This document shows positions 36,685-46,313 of a DNA stretch of 64,000 nucleotides, piece after piece. The number at the start of each line of letters is the position of its first letter. The first letter of the stretch is position 1. The translations under genes were made by a program, and so were the position numbers. Under the pieces are notes generated by a model, which worked only from the letters and a program-made list of their open reading frames with translations, was not told the DNA's origin and searched no databases. The stretch is from Rhodohalobacter sulfatireducens (GTDB taxonomy: Bacteria > Bacteroidota > Rhodothermia > Balneolales > Balneolaceae): NCBI RefSeq assembly GCF_022012475.1, contig NZ_JAKLWS010000005.1, forward strand, positions 1-64,000, given 5' to 3'.

Positions 36685-37593
36685 TTATCTACTATTTATG
36701 TCTGTTTTTTCCAGTTCAGCCGCTTTTTTTCTGCTTTTTTCGGTAATAAGCGCCAAATCTGGATTATTTTTATTGATAATAGCTTTATAAACGTTTAAAG
36801 CGGCTTCTCTATTTCCGAGATTTTCCAAAATATCTGCTTTTTTATACAAAAAGATTACGTTGTCAGGCAGATCTTTGGTCAGTTTTTCTGCATAATGAAG
36901 AGCATCTTCCAATCTCCCCTCTTTTTGATACAAATACATGAGCATCATTTTGGCGTCATTGCTGACATATGAATCACTCTCTGCAGCTATTTTTAGTTCA
37001 TGAAATCCATCCTCTATTTCTGCATTTAATCCAAAAATATTGGTTGCCCATTTCATTCCACTTGGTACGCTGCCCACCATATAGTAAAACATTCCTTTGC
37101 CGATACGCGCATCTGGCCTGTTAGAATCGATGGAAAGCAGCTGCCGGGTGTAATTGAATCCTTTCAAACCGCTTTGAAGTGCTATTCGATGCTCACCTTG
37201 TCCCGCAGCAACCAGCCCTCGATATCCATATAAACCACTTAACATCAAAACCATTGTAGTGTCTGTTGATGTTTCTTCCAACTTTTGCTGACTCAACTCT
37301 ACAGCTATCTCAGATTTTTTTAAAAATTCACTTGCCAACTGTTCAGATTGATCCACAAAAAAGTATTCCAGGAAAGGCATCATACTCTCAAAAAAATAGG
37401 GAGTTGGATCATCGGGATGACGAGTTTTAATCTGTTCAAAATTTCGGTTGGCCCGATCCCAATCTGTTTGATAAAAAGCTTCGATTCCGGAGTTCAATCT
37501 ATCTTCATACCAGGACTTTTCAGCCTTGATAGATTCTGTTGAATCATTAATTAATGGCATATACAGCAAAAGAAAGAGAAAAGCTATTATCAT
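36685..37593 (-). CDS. Exported tetratricopeptide repeat protein
   Basis: A 302-residue protein with an N-terminal hydrophobic segment (MIIAFLFLLLYMPLI) serving as signal or anchor. The remainder is alpha-helical with TPR-type pairs, clearest at ASYVSNDAKMMLMYLYQKEGRLEDALHYAEKLTKD and DNVIFLYKKADILENLGNREAALNVYKAII near the C-terminus. No catalytic motif. It probably scaffolds periplasmic or membrane partners. It lies 64 bases after the symporter gene and 59 before the sorted lamin-tail gene on the same strand, so likely within one transcription unit. Confidence 0.8.
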   Translation of the reverse strand: MIIAFLFLLLYMPLINDSTESIKAEKSWYEDRLNSGIEAFYQTDWDRANRNFEQIKTRHPDDPTPYFFESMMPFLEYFFVDQSEQLASEFLKKSEIAVELSQQKLEETSTDTTMVLMLSGLYGYRGLVAAGQGEHRIALQSGLKGFNYTRQLLSIDSNRPDARIGKGMFYYMVGSVPSGMKWATNIFGLNAEIEDGFHELKIAAESDSYVSNDAKMMLMYLYQKEGRLEDALHYAEKLTKDLPDNVIFLYKKADILENLGNREAALNVYKAIINKNNPDLALITEKSRKKAAELEKTDINSR

Positions 37594-37657
37594 TGAAAGT
37601 CAATCAATTAATGAATGTATTTCCTGTTTATCTAAGTGAACTTTCCAATAAAAAGTT

Positions 37658-38968
37658 TCATGACTCATCATCGTCAAAATGTAACGGCCCTAACTTTCCT
37701 TCAGTATAAGCTACAGCAACAGAAACAGCAGCGTCTCCCGTAACATTTACCGCCGTTCTGAGCATATCAAGAATTCTGTCAACACCAAGTATTAACGCAA
37801 TTCCTTCCAGTGGAACCTGAACTGCCTGGAGAACAATAACAAGCATAATGATCCCTGCCCCAGGTACTCCTGCAGCTCCTATTGATGCAAGTGTAGCCGT
37901 TAATACTATTGTCAACTGTTGGGCGATGGACAGATCCAACCCGAGTGCCTGAGCAATAAAAACTGCTGCAACTGCTTGGTAGAGACTCGTCCCATCCATA
38001 TTTATAGTGGCTCCTACCGGAAGCACAAAGCTTGAAACTTCATCCTCAACTCCCAAATTTTTCTCGACTCTCTCCATCGTAACCGGAAGTGTAGCAACAC
38101 TCGAGCTCGTACTAAAGCCAAGCAATACAGCCGGTTGAATAGCCCGGAAAAAATCCCTGAGCTTCATTTTGCTGAAAATTTTAAACAAGCTGGAGTAAAC
38201 CACAATCACATGAATAAGAAGTCCAATGACTACAGTAATACAATACCAACCGAGGGCTTTTAAAAGGACCAGTGCCTGACCGATATCATCACCTGCAAGA
38301 TCAATAATAACAACGGCCATCAAAGCAAAGACTCCGTACGGAGCAAGTTTCATGATGAGATCCACAATTTTAATGATCACATCATTTAACGCCTCGAATA
38401 CATTGATGAGCACCTGTGATTTTTGAAGGGGAATTTGAACAATTCCAATTCCAAGAAGAACGGCTACAAATACAATCTGAAGCATGTTGCCATTATCAGA
38501 TGCGGCAGCAAAAAAGTTTTCCGGAACAATATCAACAATGAATTGAAGTGGACTCTGTTCAAGGAGTTGGTCGGCTGCATCTCCCCTCTCCTGGACACCT
38601 TCCCCATAACTCTCCATGAGTGAAGTACGTGTTTCTTCTGGTAATGTCTTGCCGGGTTGAATGATATTGACCGAAGTCAATCCTATAGTAATAGCAAAAA
38701 CCGTAGTGACCATATAAATTCCGATGGTTTTTCCACCCATCCTGGAAAGCTTGGTCATATCATTCAGGCTTGTTACACCAACAACCAGTGATGCTAATAC
38801 AAGCGGAACTGCGATAAGTTTTAAAAGTGTAATGAAAATATCGCCAAAGGGACGAACATAATTGCTCGTGAACTCATTGAACCCTGCAATGCTTGACAGG
38901 AGTCCCCAAATAAGCCCAAGTATCAGTCCGATAATAATTTGCCAGTGTAGCTTTCTATACCATTTCAT
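37658..38968 (-). CDS. Dicarboxylate/amino acid:cation symporter (DAACS, GltP/DctA-like)
   Basis: A 436-residue inner membrane transporter using Na+ or H+ to import glutamate, aspartate or C4-dicarboxylates. Eight or so hydrophobic segments are visible. The signature serine-rich loop GFSTSSSVATLPVTMERVEKNLGV, the substrate region VGATINMDGTSLYQAVAAVFIAQ, GAAGVPGAGIIML and DRILDMLRTAVNVTGDAAVSVAVA place it firmly in the family. Its start overlaps the DUF92 stop by 4 bases (ATGA), so translation is coupled. Substrate choice between glutamate and dicarboxylates cannot be decided. Confidence 0.94.
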   Translation of the reverse strand: MKWYRKLHWQIIIGLILGLIWGLLSSIAGFNEFTSNYVRPFGDIFITLLKLIAVPLVLASLVVGVTSLNDMTKLSRMGGKTIGIYMVTTVFAITIGLTSVNIIQPGKTLPEETRTSLMESYGEGVQERGDAADQLLEQSPLQFIVDIVPENFFAAASDNGNMLQIVFVAVLLGIGIVQIPLQKSQVLINVFEALNDVIIKIVDLIMKLAPYGVFALMAVVIIDLAGDDIGQALVLLKALGWYCITVVIGLLIHVIVVYSSLFKIFSKMKLRDFFRAIQPAVLLGFSTSSSVATLPVTMERVEKNLGVEDEVSSFVLPVGATINMDGTSLYQAVAAVFIAQALGLDLSIAQQLTIVLTATLASIGAAGVPGAGIIMLVIVLQAVQVPLEGIALILGVDRILDMLRTAVNVTGDAAVSVAVAYTEGKLGPLHFDDDES

Positions 38969-39804
38969 AGAAGGAGGAGTTGAGTGATTAAATAAGCAGC
39001 CAGTCCGCTAATACCGGTAGATGCCCAGTTGATGAAGCTGTTTGTGAATGAATTATTTGCATCGCTAAAATCTTCGGGAGGTTCCAGATCGATCTTATTG
39101 TCGAGGAGAATAGCCCCCGCAAAAGAGTCAATCAATAAACCGGTAATACCCCCAACAAATACAATTGCAAAAAATTTAAGTGGAGATAAAATTTCTAAGT
39201 TAAAGATAAACAGACCAATCAATAACGCTCCTAACACACCTGCAAGCGTTCCTTTAAGGCTGATACCTCCGTCAGTTCCGGGCTCTACTTTTTCAAAAGT
39301 TGTAATTTTCCAAGTTCTTCCCGGTTTTAAAGTCCCAATCTCAGTAGCCCATGTATCAGCGGTAGATGCAGCAACTACAGCAAAAGCAGCTATCAAGTAA
39401 GCTATCGAATTTAAAGTAAACCAAAGAGTGCAGAATACAGCTACCCAAAATCCATTGGCCCAAACCTGGTATCCATCTCTGCGTCGGTCTTTAAAAATTT
39501 GTACAGAATTGGTGGAATCATCGGATGTTCGGCTGTTTAGAACAGTGAGGAAGCTGCTTACTCCAAAAAAGAAGGCAACTGCAAACGCGAGTGTCCACCC
39601 ACCGAATCCAAGGACGATTGTTCCGAGAATAACCACTGCCTTTGTAGCTTCAAGCGAGATCCAATTGGTTAAAAAGGTGGTGTACGCTACAAAGATAGAT
39701 AGTACCAACCCAATCAAAACCATAACATGATCTCCCATCCTGCCCTCAAGGATAAAAAGGTAGATAAGCGTTAAACCAAATAAGTAGTTTATGAGCCGGT
39801 ACAA
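38965..39804 (-). CDS. DUF92 (TMEM19/VTE6-like) membrane protein
   Basis: A 279-residue protein with about six or seven transmembrane helices. Family motifs are KDRRRDGYQVWANGF, AASTADTWATEIGTL and GTDGGISLKGTLAGVLGALLIG. The family includes the plant phytyl-phosphate kinase VTE6, so a polyprenyl-phosphate kinase role is possible, but bacterial members are uncharacterised. It sits 3 bases after the small DUF3098 gene and overlaps the symporter gene, forming a tight operon. Confidence 0.88.
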   Translation of the reverse strand: MYRLINYLFGLTLIYLFILEGRMGDHVMVLIGLVLSIFVAYTTFLTNWISLEATKAVVILGTIVLGFGGWTLAFAVAFFFGVSSFLTVLNSRTSDDSTNSVQIFKDRRRDGYQVWANGFWVAVFCTLWFTLNSIAYLIAAFAVVAASTADTWATEIGTLKPGRTWKITTFEKVEPGTDGGISLKGTLAGVLGALLIGLFIFNLEILSPLKFFAIVFVGGITGLLIDSFAGAILLDNKIDLEPPEDFSDANNSFTNSFINWASTGISGLAAYLITQLLLL

Positions 39805-39807
39805 AAT

Positions 39808-40065
39808 TTACGATGAGCTGTTCGTTGTTGAGGGATCATTTATTTTGTGATCTTTTTTAAGGATAGCATACAATACGGTAACATACCCTGCCATAATTAC
39901 AACCGGAGATATATAAAGGGAGATAAATCCCTGGACTTCGTTCTCAATTCTCATTGCAGTAAAACCAATCACGAGAAACAGCAACCCCAAACCAATTAGT
40001 TTATAATTCAAAGGGGTAAAAAGCATCGGTTTTTGATCGTCTTTTTTTCTTTTTTTTGCAGACAT
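39808..40065 (-). CDS. DUF3098 small membrane protein
   Basis: An 85-residue protein with two transmembrane helices (NYKLIGLGLLFLVIGFTAM and ISPVVIMAGYVTVLYAIL) between a basic N-terminus and a polar tail. The pattern of F(T/G)xxNYxLxxxGLxxxVIGF followed by SPxVxxxGYxxxxxAI fits DUF3098, a Bacteroidota family often encoded near cell-division or lipid genes. Function unknown. It begins the minus-strand run toward DUF92 and the symporter; maf is divergent 97 bases away, so a bidirectional promoter lies at 40066-40162. Confidence 0.8.
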   Translation of the reverse strand: MSAKKRKKDDQKPMLFTPLNYKLIGLGLLFLVIGFTAMRIENEVQGFISLYISPVVIMAGYVTVLYAILKKDHKINDPSTTNSSS

Positions 40066-40162
40066 GAGTGCTAATTAAACGGTTCTGTTTTGTAGGTTTG
40101 ATTCATTAAGTTATTTAATTATCCGTAACTGAAAAAACAGATCTGAACGAAGTATACAAAAT

Positions 40163-40774
40163 ATGAAAGTTATTTTGGCATCTGCCAGTCCCCGGAGAGC
40201 TCAACTGCTGACTCAGGTCGGAATTCATTTTGAGATAGATCCATCATCGATTGAAGAAACATTTTCAGAAGATACACCGCCTCATGAGGTTGTTCAACTC
40301 CTTGCCCGCCATAAGGCAGAGGATGTAGCCAAGCGCCATCCCGAGCAATTTTTAATTGCTGCAGATACAATCGTTTGTCTTCATAATGAAATTCTTGGTA
40401 AACCAAACAATAAAGATCAGGCATCGGAGTTTCTTCAAAAATTGAGCGGACAAACACATGATGTCTTAAGTGGAGTTTATGCCGGAAAAACTGACTCGGC
40501 CGGAAAATTTCGTTCTGAAATCTGTTTTTTTGAAAGAACAAAAGTAACATTTTCTTCGTTAACTGAATTAGAAATTGAACAGTACATCAAATATGGACAG
40601 CCCTTTGACAAAGCCGGTTCCTATGGTATTCAAGATGATCTGGGTTCATTGTTTGTCGAAAAAATCAATGGCGATTATTATAATGTAGTTGGATTCCCAC
40701 TGCATCGATTTTATGATATGATGAAAACTGAGATGCCGGATATCCACAAGAAACTTTTCTTCCAGACTTCATGA
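40163..40774 (+). CDS. maf: Maf family nucleotide pyrophosphatase
   Basis: A 203-residue cytoplasmic enzyme that hydrolyses non-canonical or pyrimidine nucleoside triphosphates. Motifs: LASASPRRAQLL (residues about 5-16), DPSSIEET, AADTIVCL (catalytic Asp about 68), LGKPNNKDQASEFLQKLSGQTHDVLSGV, and DKAGSYGIQ. Length and motif order are standard for the Maf/YhdE group. The stop overlaps the next start (ATGA), so it is coupled to the TPR gene downstream. Confidence 0.93.
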   Translation: MKVILASASPRRAQLLTQVGIHFEIDPSSIEETFSEDTPPHEVVQLLARHKAEDVAKRHPEQFLIAADTIVCLHNEILGKPNNKDQASEFLQKLSGQTHDVLSGVYAGKTDSAGKFRSEICFFERTKVTFSSLTELEIEQYIKYGQPFDKAGSYGIQDDLGSLFVEKINGDYYNVVGFPLHRFYDMMKTEMPDIHKKLFFQTS

Positions 40775-42675
40775 AAACAAAATTATTTTTTCTATTACTA
40801 AGTTTTGTTCTTCTTTTTCCATTCACATCGTATGGGCAAACTGAGGATTATCAAACGGCCAACCAGTTAATCCAGCAACAAAGATATGAAGAAGCGTTGC
40901 CCATCATCCGTTCCCTATACGAACAAAATCCAAGATCTTTTGTTTATTTCGACAGATATACACGCTGTTTAATTAATCTCAAGCAGTTCGATGAGGCGGA
41001 GGAAGTTGCTCGGAACCAAGCACAGAATAGTCGATTTCAATTACAGGCCTCAACAAAGTTAGCAGAGATTCTCCATTTGAAGGGAGAGCGTGAGAAAGCT
41101 TTAGAGACGTGGAATCAAATTATTGAGCGGAACAGGGGAAGCCAGCAAGCCTACTATGCAACAGGAAATTCTATGACCAGCCGCCAGGAGTTTGATGCTG
41201 CTGTTGAATTGTATAATGAAGCTCGGGAGGATTTGAACAACGACTCTCTTTTTCTGAATGAGCTGGCAAATACTTACCTGCAAGCAGGCAGATTTGAAGA
41301 ATCGGTTGAAGAATATTTTCGGTTGATTGTCCAATCTCCGGATCAGATGAGTTTAGTGCAGCAGCGCTTTTTAAGAATGAGAGATGATAAACTCTATGAG
41401 ATCGCTGCTTTTGAGCTAGAAGATCAACTCCTGCAATTGGACACAGAACACCAATCCTACTCTCCTCTTTATCAATTATTAATTTGGCTCTTGCTTGAAA
41501 CGGATGAACATCAACGGGCTTTTGTTTTCGCGAGACAATATGAAAATCAGACGGAGTATTCTATCTATTCACTCTTTTCCCTTGGAAATCAGCTACTGTC
41601 TGCGCGAAATTTCGAGCTGGCTACCCAGGCTTTTCAATACTACACAGATTCTACTGAATCTTCGCTTCGTTTTCGGGCGAAGGAGAGTCTGGCAGCTGCT
41701 TACCGCGAGTGGGGAGAATATCTCAAGCAAAACAATATTGAAACATCCTCCCGGCAGGACGAGAAATTCAGTCGATCTTACGAAGTCAATCAGCAACTTC
41801 TTGACGCAACACCCAACTACGAAAATGCTCCTGAAATCTATTCAAACCTGATTGATCTCTCTGTGGATTTTTACAAAGATATTGATAAAGCTGAAACCTG
41901 GTACAACCATATGCAACGAAGAATTGCAGCCGGGGAAAATCCATATCTCTATTACGCCGAAGGCAGAATCGCACTCTTCAGAAAAGATTTTGTTACTGCG
42001 AGACAAGCATTGACACGGGCTGATAAACAATCTGATGAATCTGAATTGTCAGAAAAGACAAGGTATTATTTGAGCCTTTCTGATTTCTTTGCCGGTGATT
42101 TTGATTTCGCTGAAATTCAGCTTAAAACTCTTGAACGACGGAATACATCTTACTACGCCAATGATGCGATTAAATTGAGAATGTGGATTAAGAATGGTTT
42201 GAGGGCTGACTCAACCGGAAGTCTTTTAGAGACAATTGGCAATTCACTATACTCCATTCATATTGGTAATTACAATGAAGCACTACGGCAACTTGAACCG
42301 ATTCTTGCTCAAACGAATCATTCCTTCTCAGATGACTTAATTCTTGAACTCTCTAAAGAACTTCCCGACCAATACAATCGTTTAAAGCTTCAATTGGTTG
42401 ACAGGGCAATTCAATCTCAGCCCTATAGTCCACTTAAAGAACGGCTCTTGTGGGATCAGGTTACGCTTATTGAATATTTCATGAAAAATATAGATCTGCC
42501 TCCTCCACCGCCTAATATGTACACCTATTCATTTCTAGATTCTAATGTGAATATGGAGTTCACCGAGCAAAATCTTGTTGATCTATATGAAGAAATACTC
42601 ATTGAATTTCCCAACGGTTTTTATGCACCTTTTGTAAGAGAAAAACTTGAAAATATGGAAACAGCTTCCACATAA
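40771..42675 (+). CDS. Exported tetratricopeptide repeat protein (634 aa)
   Basis: A signal peptide (MKTKLFFLLLSFVLLFPFTSYG) is followed by helical repeats of TPR character from the start, for example ANQLIQQQRYEEALPIIRSLYEQNP, LNELANTYLQAGRFEESVEEYFRLI and LYEEILIEFPNGFYAPFVREKL at the C-terminus. Likely a periplasmic scaffold. The gene overlaps maf by 4 bases and is followed after 3 bases by the next secreted-protein gene, so maf, this gene and the next form an operon. No specific partner can be named. Confidence 0.85.
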   Translation: MKTKLFFLLLSFVLLFPFTSYGQTEDYQTANQLIQQQRYEEALPIIRSLYEQNPRSFVYFDRYTRCLINLKQFDEAEEVARNQAQNSRFQLQASTKLAEILHLKGEREKALETWNQIIERNRGSQQAYYATGNSMTSRQEFDAAVELYNEAREDLNNDSLFLNELANTYLQAGRFEESVEEYFRLIVQSPDQMSLVQQRFLRMRDDKLYEIAAFELEDQLLQLDTEHQSYSPLYQLLIWLLLETDEHQRAFVFARQYENQTEYSIYSLFSLGNQLLSARNFELATQAFQYYTDSTESSLRFRAKESLAAAYREWGEYLKQNNIETSSRQDEKFSRSYEVNQQLLDATPNYENAPEIYSNLIDLSVDFYKDIDKAETWYNHMQRRIAAGENPYLYYAEGRIALFRKDFVTARQALTRADKQSDESELSEKTRYYLSLSDFFAGDFDFAEIQLKTLERRNTSYYANDAIKLRMWIKNGLRADSTGSLLETIGNSLYSIHIGNYNEALRQLEPILAQTNHSFSDDLILELSKELPDQYNRLKLQLVDRAIQSQPYSPLKERLLWDQVTLIEYFMKNIDLPPPPPNMYTYSFLDSNVNMEFTEQNLVDLYEEILIEFPNGFYAPFVREKLENMETAST

Positions 42676-42678
42676 ATC

Positions 42679-43956
42679 ATGATCAAAAAACATTTTTTGA
42701 AAATAGTTTTCATTCTTATTGTCAGTTTTGGCCTGGCAAGTCTAAGCTATGCCCAAAGGGTCTTAATCCCGATGGGCGGCTCGCAAACCAATCATCTGAA
42801 AGCTTATGGAGTGATCTTCAATCACATCGATGAGGGAGAATCCGGTATGTGGTTACTGAACTATCGTGGTGGCAGTTTTTTGACTACGGCTACAAACGAC
42901 ATCGTTCGGAAAAGCAGGCTTAAAAATGTAAGCGTAGAAACCATTTCAGAGTCTGAAGCCGCATCTATTATCGCGGAAGTTGAGCAGCCCAATGTGAATA
43001 TGGCGGCCATTAACCTTGAAAAATCCCCCAGTATTGCCGTCTATACCCCGCCGGATGCTCTACCCTGGGATGACGCCGTTACACTTGCTCTCGATTATGC
43101 CGAGATCCCATACGATAAGGTTTATGACACTGAAGTTCTTACCGGTGCCCTTGATGAGTACGACTGGCTCCATCTGCATCACGAAGATTTTACGGGTCAG
43201 TATGGAAAATTCTGGGCCATCTATCGAACTCAGCCCTGGTACATTGCCAGTGTGCGAGAACAAGAAAAATTGGCCCGGGAGTTAGGTTTTGGAAAGGTGA
43301 GCCAGCTAAAGCTAGAAGTGGTACATAAAATTCGCGATTTCGTAATGCAGGGTGGATTTATGTTCGCGATGTGTTCTGCAACTGATACGTTTGATATGGC
43401 ACTTGCAAGCGAGAATTTAGATCCGCTACCCACTCCAATGGACGGGGATCCGATCGATCCGAATGTAAATGAAAAACTGAATTACGAATACACATTTGCA
43501 TTCGAAAATTTTGAGATGATCACTGATCCGTATATCTACGAGCATTCAGATATAGACATTGAGGTAGATTTAAACCGAATTAGTGAAAGCCTCGATTATT
43601 TTACTCTTTTTGAGTTTTCAGCCAAATGGGATCCTGTACCAACCATGCTAACTCAAAACCATGTAAGCAGTATTCCGGGATTCTATGGACAGGCAACAGC
43701 TTTTCAAAAAGATAAAGTAAAAAGCAGTGTCGTAATCCTGGCAGAATCACCGGGCCGAAACCAGGTAAAATATGTTCACGGTAATGTTGGACGCGGGACA
43801 TTTACATTTTACGCCGGTCATGATCCTGAAGATTATACACATCGAGTTGGAGATCCGCCCACCGACCTAAGCCTTCATACCAATAGTCCAGGCTACCGTC
43901 TAATTCTGAACAATATCCTCTTCCCCGCTGCTGAGAAAAAGAAAAAACAAACGTAG
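42679..43956 (+). CDS. Secreted protein of a family often mislabelled asparagine synthetase B
   Basis: A 425-residue protein with a signal peptide ending SLSYAQ (about 25). The text SQTNHLKAYGVIFNHID, GESGMWLLNYRGGSFLT, DYDWLHLHHEDFTGQYGKFW and FVMQGGFMFAMCSATDTFD looks like a glutamine-amidotransferase-1-like or DUF4159-type flavodoxin fold with a Cys in the MCSATDTFD loop. Homologues are, as I recall, sometimes annotated asparagine synthetase B, but there is no N-terminal nucleophile Cys and no ATP-pyrophosphatase motif, and it is exported, so that name is probably wrong. Function unknown. Third gene of the maf operon. Confidence 0.7.
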   Translation: MIKKHFLKIVFILIVSFGLASLSYAQRVLIPMGGSQTNHLKAYGVIFNHIDEGESGMWLLNYRGGSFLTTATNDIVRKSRLKNVSVETISESEAASIIAEVEQPNVNMAAINLEKSPSIAVYTPPDALPWDDAVTLALDYAEIPYDKVYDTEVLTGALDEYDWLHLHHEDFTGQYGKFWAIYRTQPWYIASVREQEKLARELGFGKVSQLKLEVVHKIRDFVMQGGFMFAMCSATDTFDMALASENLDPLPTPMDGDPIDPNVNEKLNYEYTFAFENFEMITDPYIYEHSDIDIEVDLNRISESLDYFTLFEFSAKWDPVPTMLTQNHVSSIPGFYGQATAFQKDKVKSSVVILAESPGRNQVKYVHGNVGRGTFTFYAGHDPEDYTHRVGDPPTDLSLHTNSPGYRLILNNILFPAAEKKKKQT

Positions 43957-43972
43957 TTCAGCGGACAGTAAA

Positions 43973-44169
43973 CAGTTGGAAGTAAGCAATTGGCAATTGA
44001 GTTCATCATTTTGAACAAGATAGAAGTAGTGAATGAAGTAAGGTAATCTCAAATCAAATTATCGTTTAAGGATACATCATAAATTCATACAATTTTCTCT
44101 TGTTCAACCATTTAAAACTCTTACTTTATTGAGTCAATCAAATCATTGTTAACTGCTTACTGTCAACTG
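43973..44169. repeat. Possible small palindromic element between the secreted-protein gene and mazG
   Basis: Left CAGTTGGAAGTAAGCAATTGGC (43973-43994) and the reverse complement of 44148-44169 agree at 17 of 22 positions. Inside, TTGAACAAGA (44011-44020) is perfectly complementary to TCTTGTTCAA (44098-44107). No target duplication could be confirmed. Confidence 0.5.
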
Positions 44170-44173
44170 AAAA

Positions 44174-44935
44174 ATGACCCCATCCGATAAATTTGAAGAT
44201 TTTGTTGAACTTGTATCCATCCTCCGAAAAGAGTGCCCGTGGGATCGAAAACAGACACACGATTCCATAAAAGATAACTTGATAGAAGAAGCCTACGAAG
44301 CAGTTGAAGCGATTGATAACGGAGACTATGATGAACTTTCCAGGGAACTGGGTGACCTGTTGCTACATGTAGTTTTTCACAGCAAAATGGCGTCCGAAAC
44401 AGAATCCTTCTCAATTGAAGATGTGATCTACAGAATCTCTGAAAAGCTGATTCGACGCCACCCACATGTTTTTGATGATGTTGAAGTAGATGATGAAAAG
44501 GATGTGGCCACCAACTGGGAATCGATCAAATTAAAAGAAGGAAAAGAATCGATCCTGGATGGCGTTCCCAAACATCTTCCCGGCCTGATTCGTGCACAGC
44601 GAATGCAAGAAAAAGCCGGCAATGTTGGATTCGACTGGTCAGAGTGGCAATTAGCGTGGGTGAAATTGGACGAAGAGCTTGAGGAGTGGCGTGAGTCCGT
44701 CGCAAATCAATCGAAAGAAGATCAGCGCGAGGAATTTGGAGACCTGATTTTTAGCCTTGTAAATGTAGGGCGACTTTTAGAATTGAACGCAGAAGATTCT
44801 TTACGTCTGGCAAATAAAAAGTTTAATGAACGTTTTCGATATATCGAAAAGAGACTCTCAGAGCAGGGAAAGTCCGTTACCGATTCTACCCTTGAAGAGA
44901 TGGACAAATTTTGGGAAGAATCTAAAACTAAATGA
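44174..44935 (+). CDS. mazG: Nucleoside triphosphate pyrophosphohydrolase MazG
   Basis: A 253-residue house-cleaning enzyme that hydrolyses NTPs and dNTPs to the monophosphates. It has the two tandem MazG domains: the first with LRKECPWDRKQTH, EEAYEAVEAIDNGDYDELSRELGDLLLHVVFHS (metal-binding EExxE...ExxD), the linker RRHPHVFDD, and the second with AGNVGFDW, DEELEEWRE and EEFGDLIFSLVNVGR. Length is that of full two-domain MazG. It has its own promoter region after the palindromic spacer; no operon partner is evident, citrate synthase following after 211 bases. Confidence 0.95.
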   Translation: MTPSDKFEDFVELVSILRKECPWDRKQTHDSIKDNLIEEAYEAVEAIDNGDYDELSRELGDLLLHVVFHSKMASETESFSIEDVIYRISEKLIRRHPHVFDDVEVDDEKDVATNWESIKLKEGKESILDGVPKHLPGLIRAQRMQEKAGNVGFDWSEWQLAWVKLDEELEEWRESVANQSKEDQREEFGDLIFSLVNVGRLLELNAEDSLRLANKKFNERFRYIEKRLSEQGKSVTDSTLEEMDKFWEESKTK

Positions 44936-45146
44936 TAGAAGATTCTGTTTGTTAAATATATTTACAGGCGTGTTATTACTTCTATTATCGTGCACTGTTT
45001 TGTATTTTAGTTCCATTGAATAACAAACCTGCAATAGCAGATTTCATTTTAATTTTCTCTTTTTTTCGGGATAGAGCCGGATAAAGCTCATTTGAAAAAT
45101 TGAATTAACAAATATCCTATAACTAAAAAAGACTTTAGATAAGATA

Positions 45147-46298
45147 ATGGCGGAGCAAAATTTAGAAAATATTGATTTGGAGCAGTACCCTCATATAAAT
45201 AAAGGACTTGCCGGTATTGTTGCTTTCTCAACCACTAAAAGTTTCATTGACGGACAAACAGGTGATCTTATTTATGCAGGTTATCACATCGATACACTTG
45301 CTGAAAATGCCACCTTTGAAGAAGTTTGCTTTTTGCTATGGAATGACCGCCTTCCGAACCAAGAGGAGTTAGATGAGCTGCACAATAAATTGCGTAGTGA
45401 AAGACAACTACCGGAACCTGTTATTGAATATATTAAAAACACTAGGAAAGATGCCGAACCAATGGCTGTACTCCGAACCGCTGTGTCGATGCTTGCGGAT
45501 TTCCAGGATGATTCCAATGATACAAATCATGCAATCGCAGTAACGGCTCAGATTCCAACAATCATTGCCGCTTTCGATCGCGTTCGAAATGGAAAAGAAG
45601 TTGTTTCTCCACTTGACGAAGGAAGCACGGCTTTCAATTTTCTATATATGTTGAACGGTGAAAAACCCGGACAGGCAGCCGAAAAAACAATGAATCTTTG
45701 CCTCGTACTTCATGCCGAGCATGGAATGAATGCTTCCACTTTTACATGCCGAACAATTTGTGCCACCGAATCTGATATGTTTTCTGCAGTAACAGGTGCC
45801 ATCGGAGCATTGAAAGGCCCCCTTCATGGCGGAGCTAATACGGCTGTGATGAATATGTTGCTTAACCTTAAAGAGCAAGGTGAGAATGCAGACCCTGTTA
45901 AATTCACAAAAGAGAAACTGAATAAGAAAGAAAAAATGATGGGTTTTGGGCACAGGGTTTACAAAACCTTTGATCCAAGAGCCGTTCATCTGCGAAAAAT
46001 GTCGAAAGAACTTTCTGAGGAAACCGGTCATGAATACCTTTATGAGTGGTCTGAAGCGATGGTAAAAACGATGAAAGAAGAGAAAAATATTGATCCGAAT
46101 GTGGATTTCTTCTCTGCGTCAGTTTACTACTCTATCGGAATTCAACCCGACCTTTATACTTGTATTTTTACTATGAGCCGGATTTCCGGGTGGACCGCTC
46201 ACTTCTTTGAACAAAAAGCCAACAATCGATTGATTCGTCCAAGAGCCTTATACGTCGGAGAAAAAAATCTCGACTGGGTTCCTGTTGAAGACAGATAA
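45147..46298 (+). CDS. gltA: Citrate synthase (type II-like, Si-citrate synthase)
   Basis: A 383-residue enzyme that condenses oxaloacetate and acetyl-CoA at the entry of the TCA cycle. Active-site regions: HAEHGMNASTFTCR (about residue 188-201), GPLHGGANTAVMNML (about 228-242, catalytic His), MGFGHRVYKTFDPRA (about 265-280, catalytic His) and FFSASVYYSIGI with the catalytic Asp nearby. The short length groups it with citrate/2-methylcitrate synthases of Gram-positive-type; substrate preference is assumed to be citrate because no prp genes adjoin. A strong terminator follows. Confidence 0.94.
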   Translation: MAEQNLENIDLEQYPHINKGLAGIVAFSTTKSFIDGQTGDLIYAGYHIDTLAENATFEEVCFLLWNDRLPNQEELDELHNKLRSERQLPEPVIEYIKNTRKDAEPMAVLRTAVSMLADFQDDSNDTNHAIAVTAQIPTIIAAFDRVRNGKEVVSPLDEGSTAFNFLYMLNGEKPGQAAEKTMNLCLVLHAEHGMNASTFTCRTICATESDMFSAVTGAIGALKGPLHGGANTAVMNMLLNLKEQGENADPVKFTKEKLNKKEKMMGFGHRVYKTFDPRAVHLRKMSKELSEETGHEYLYEWSEAMVKTMKEEKNIDPNVDFFSASVYYSIGIQPDLYTCIFTMSRISGWTAHFFEQKANNRLIRPRALYVGEKNLDWVPVEDR

Positions 46299-46313
46299 AA
46301 GAAAAGCTTAATT

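Noticed and set aside
44949-45023. Tiny lipoprotein-like frame LLNIFTGVLLLLLSC... after mazG
   Set aside because: Only 24 codons, TTG start and no supporting context.
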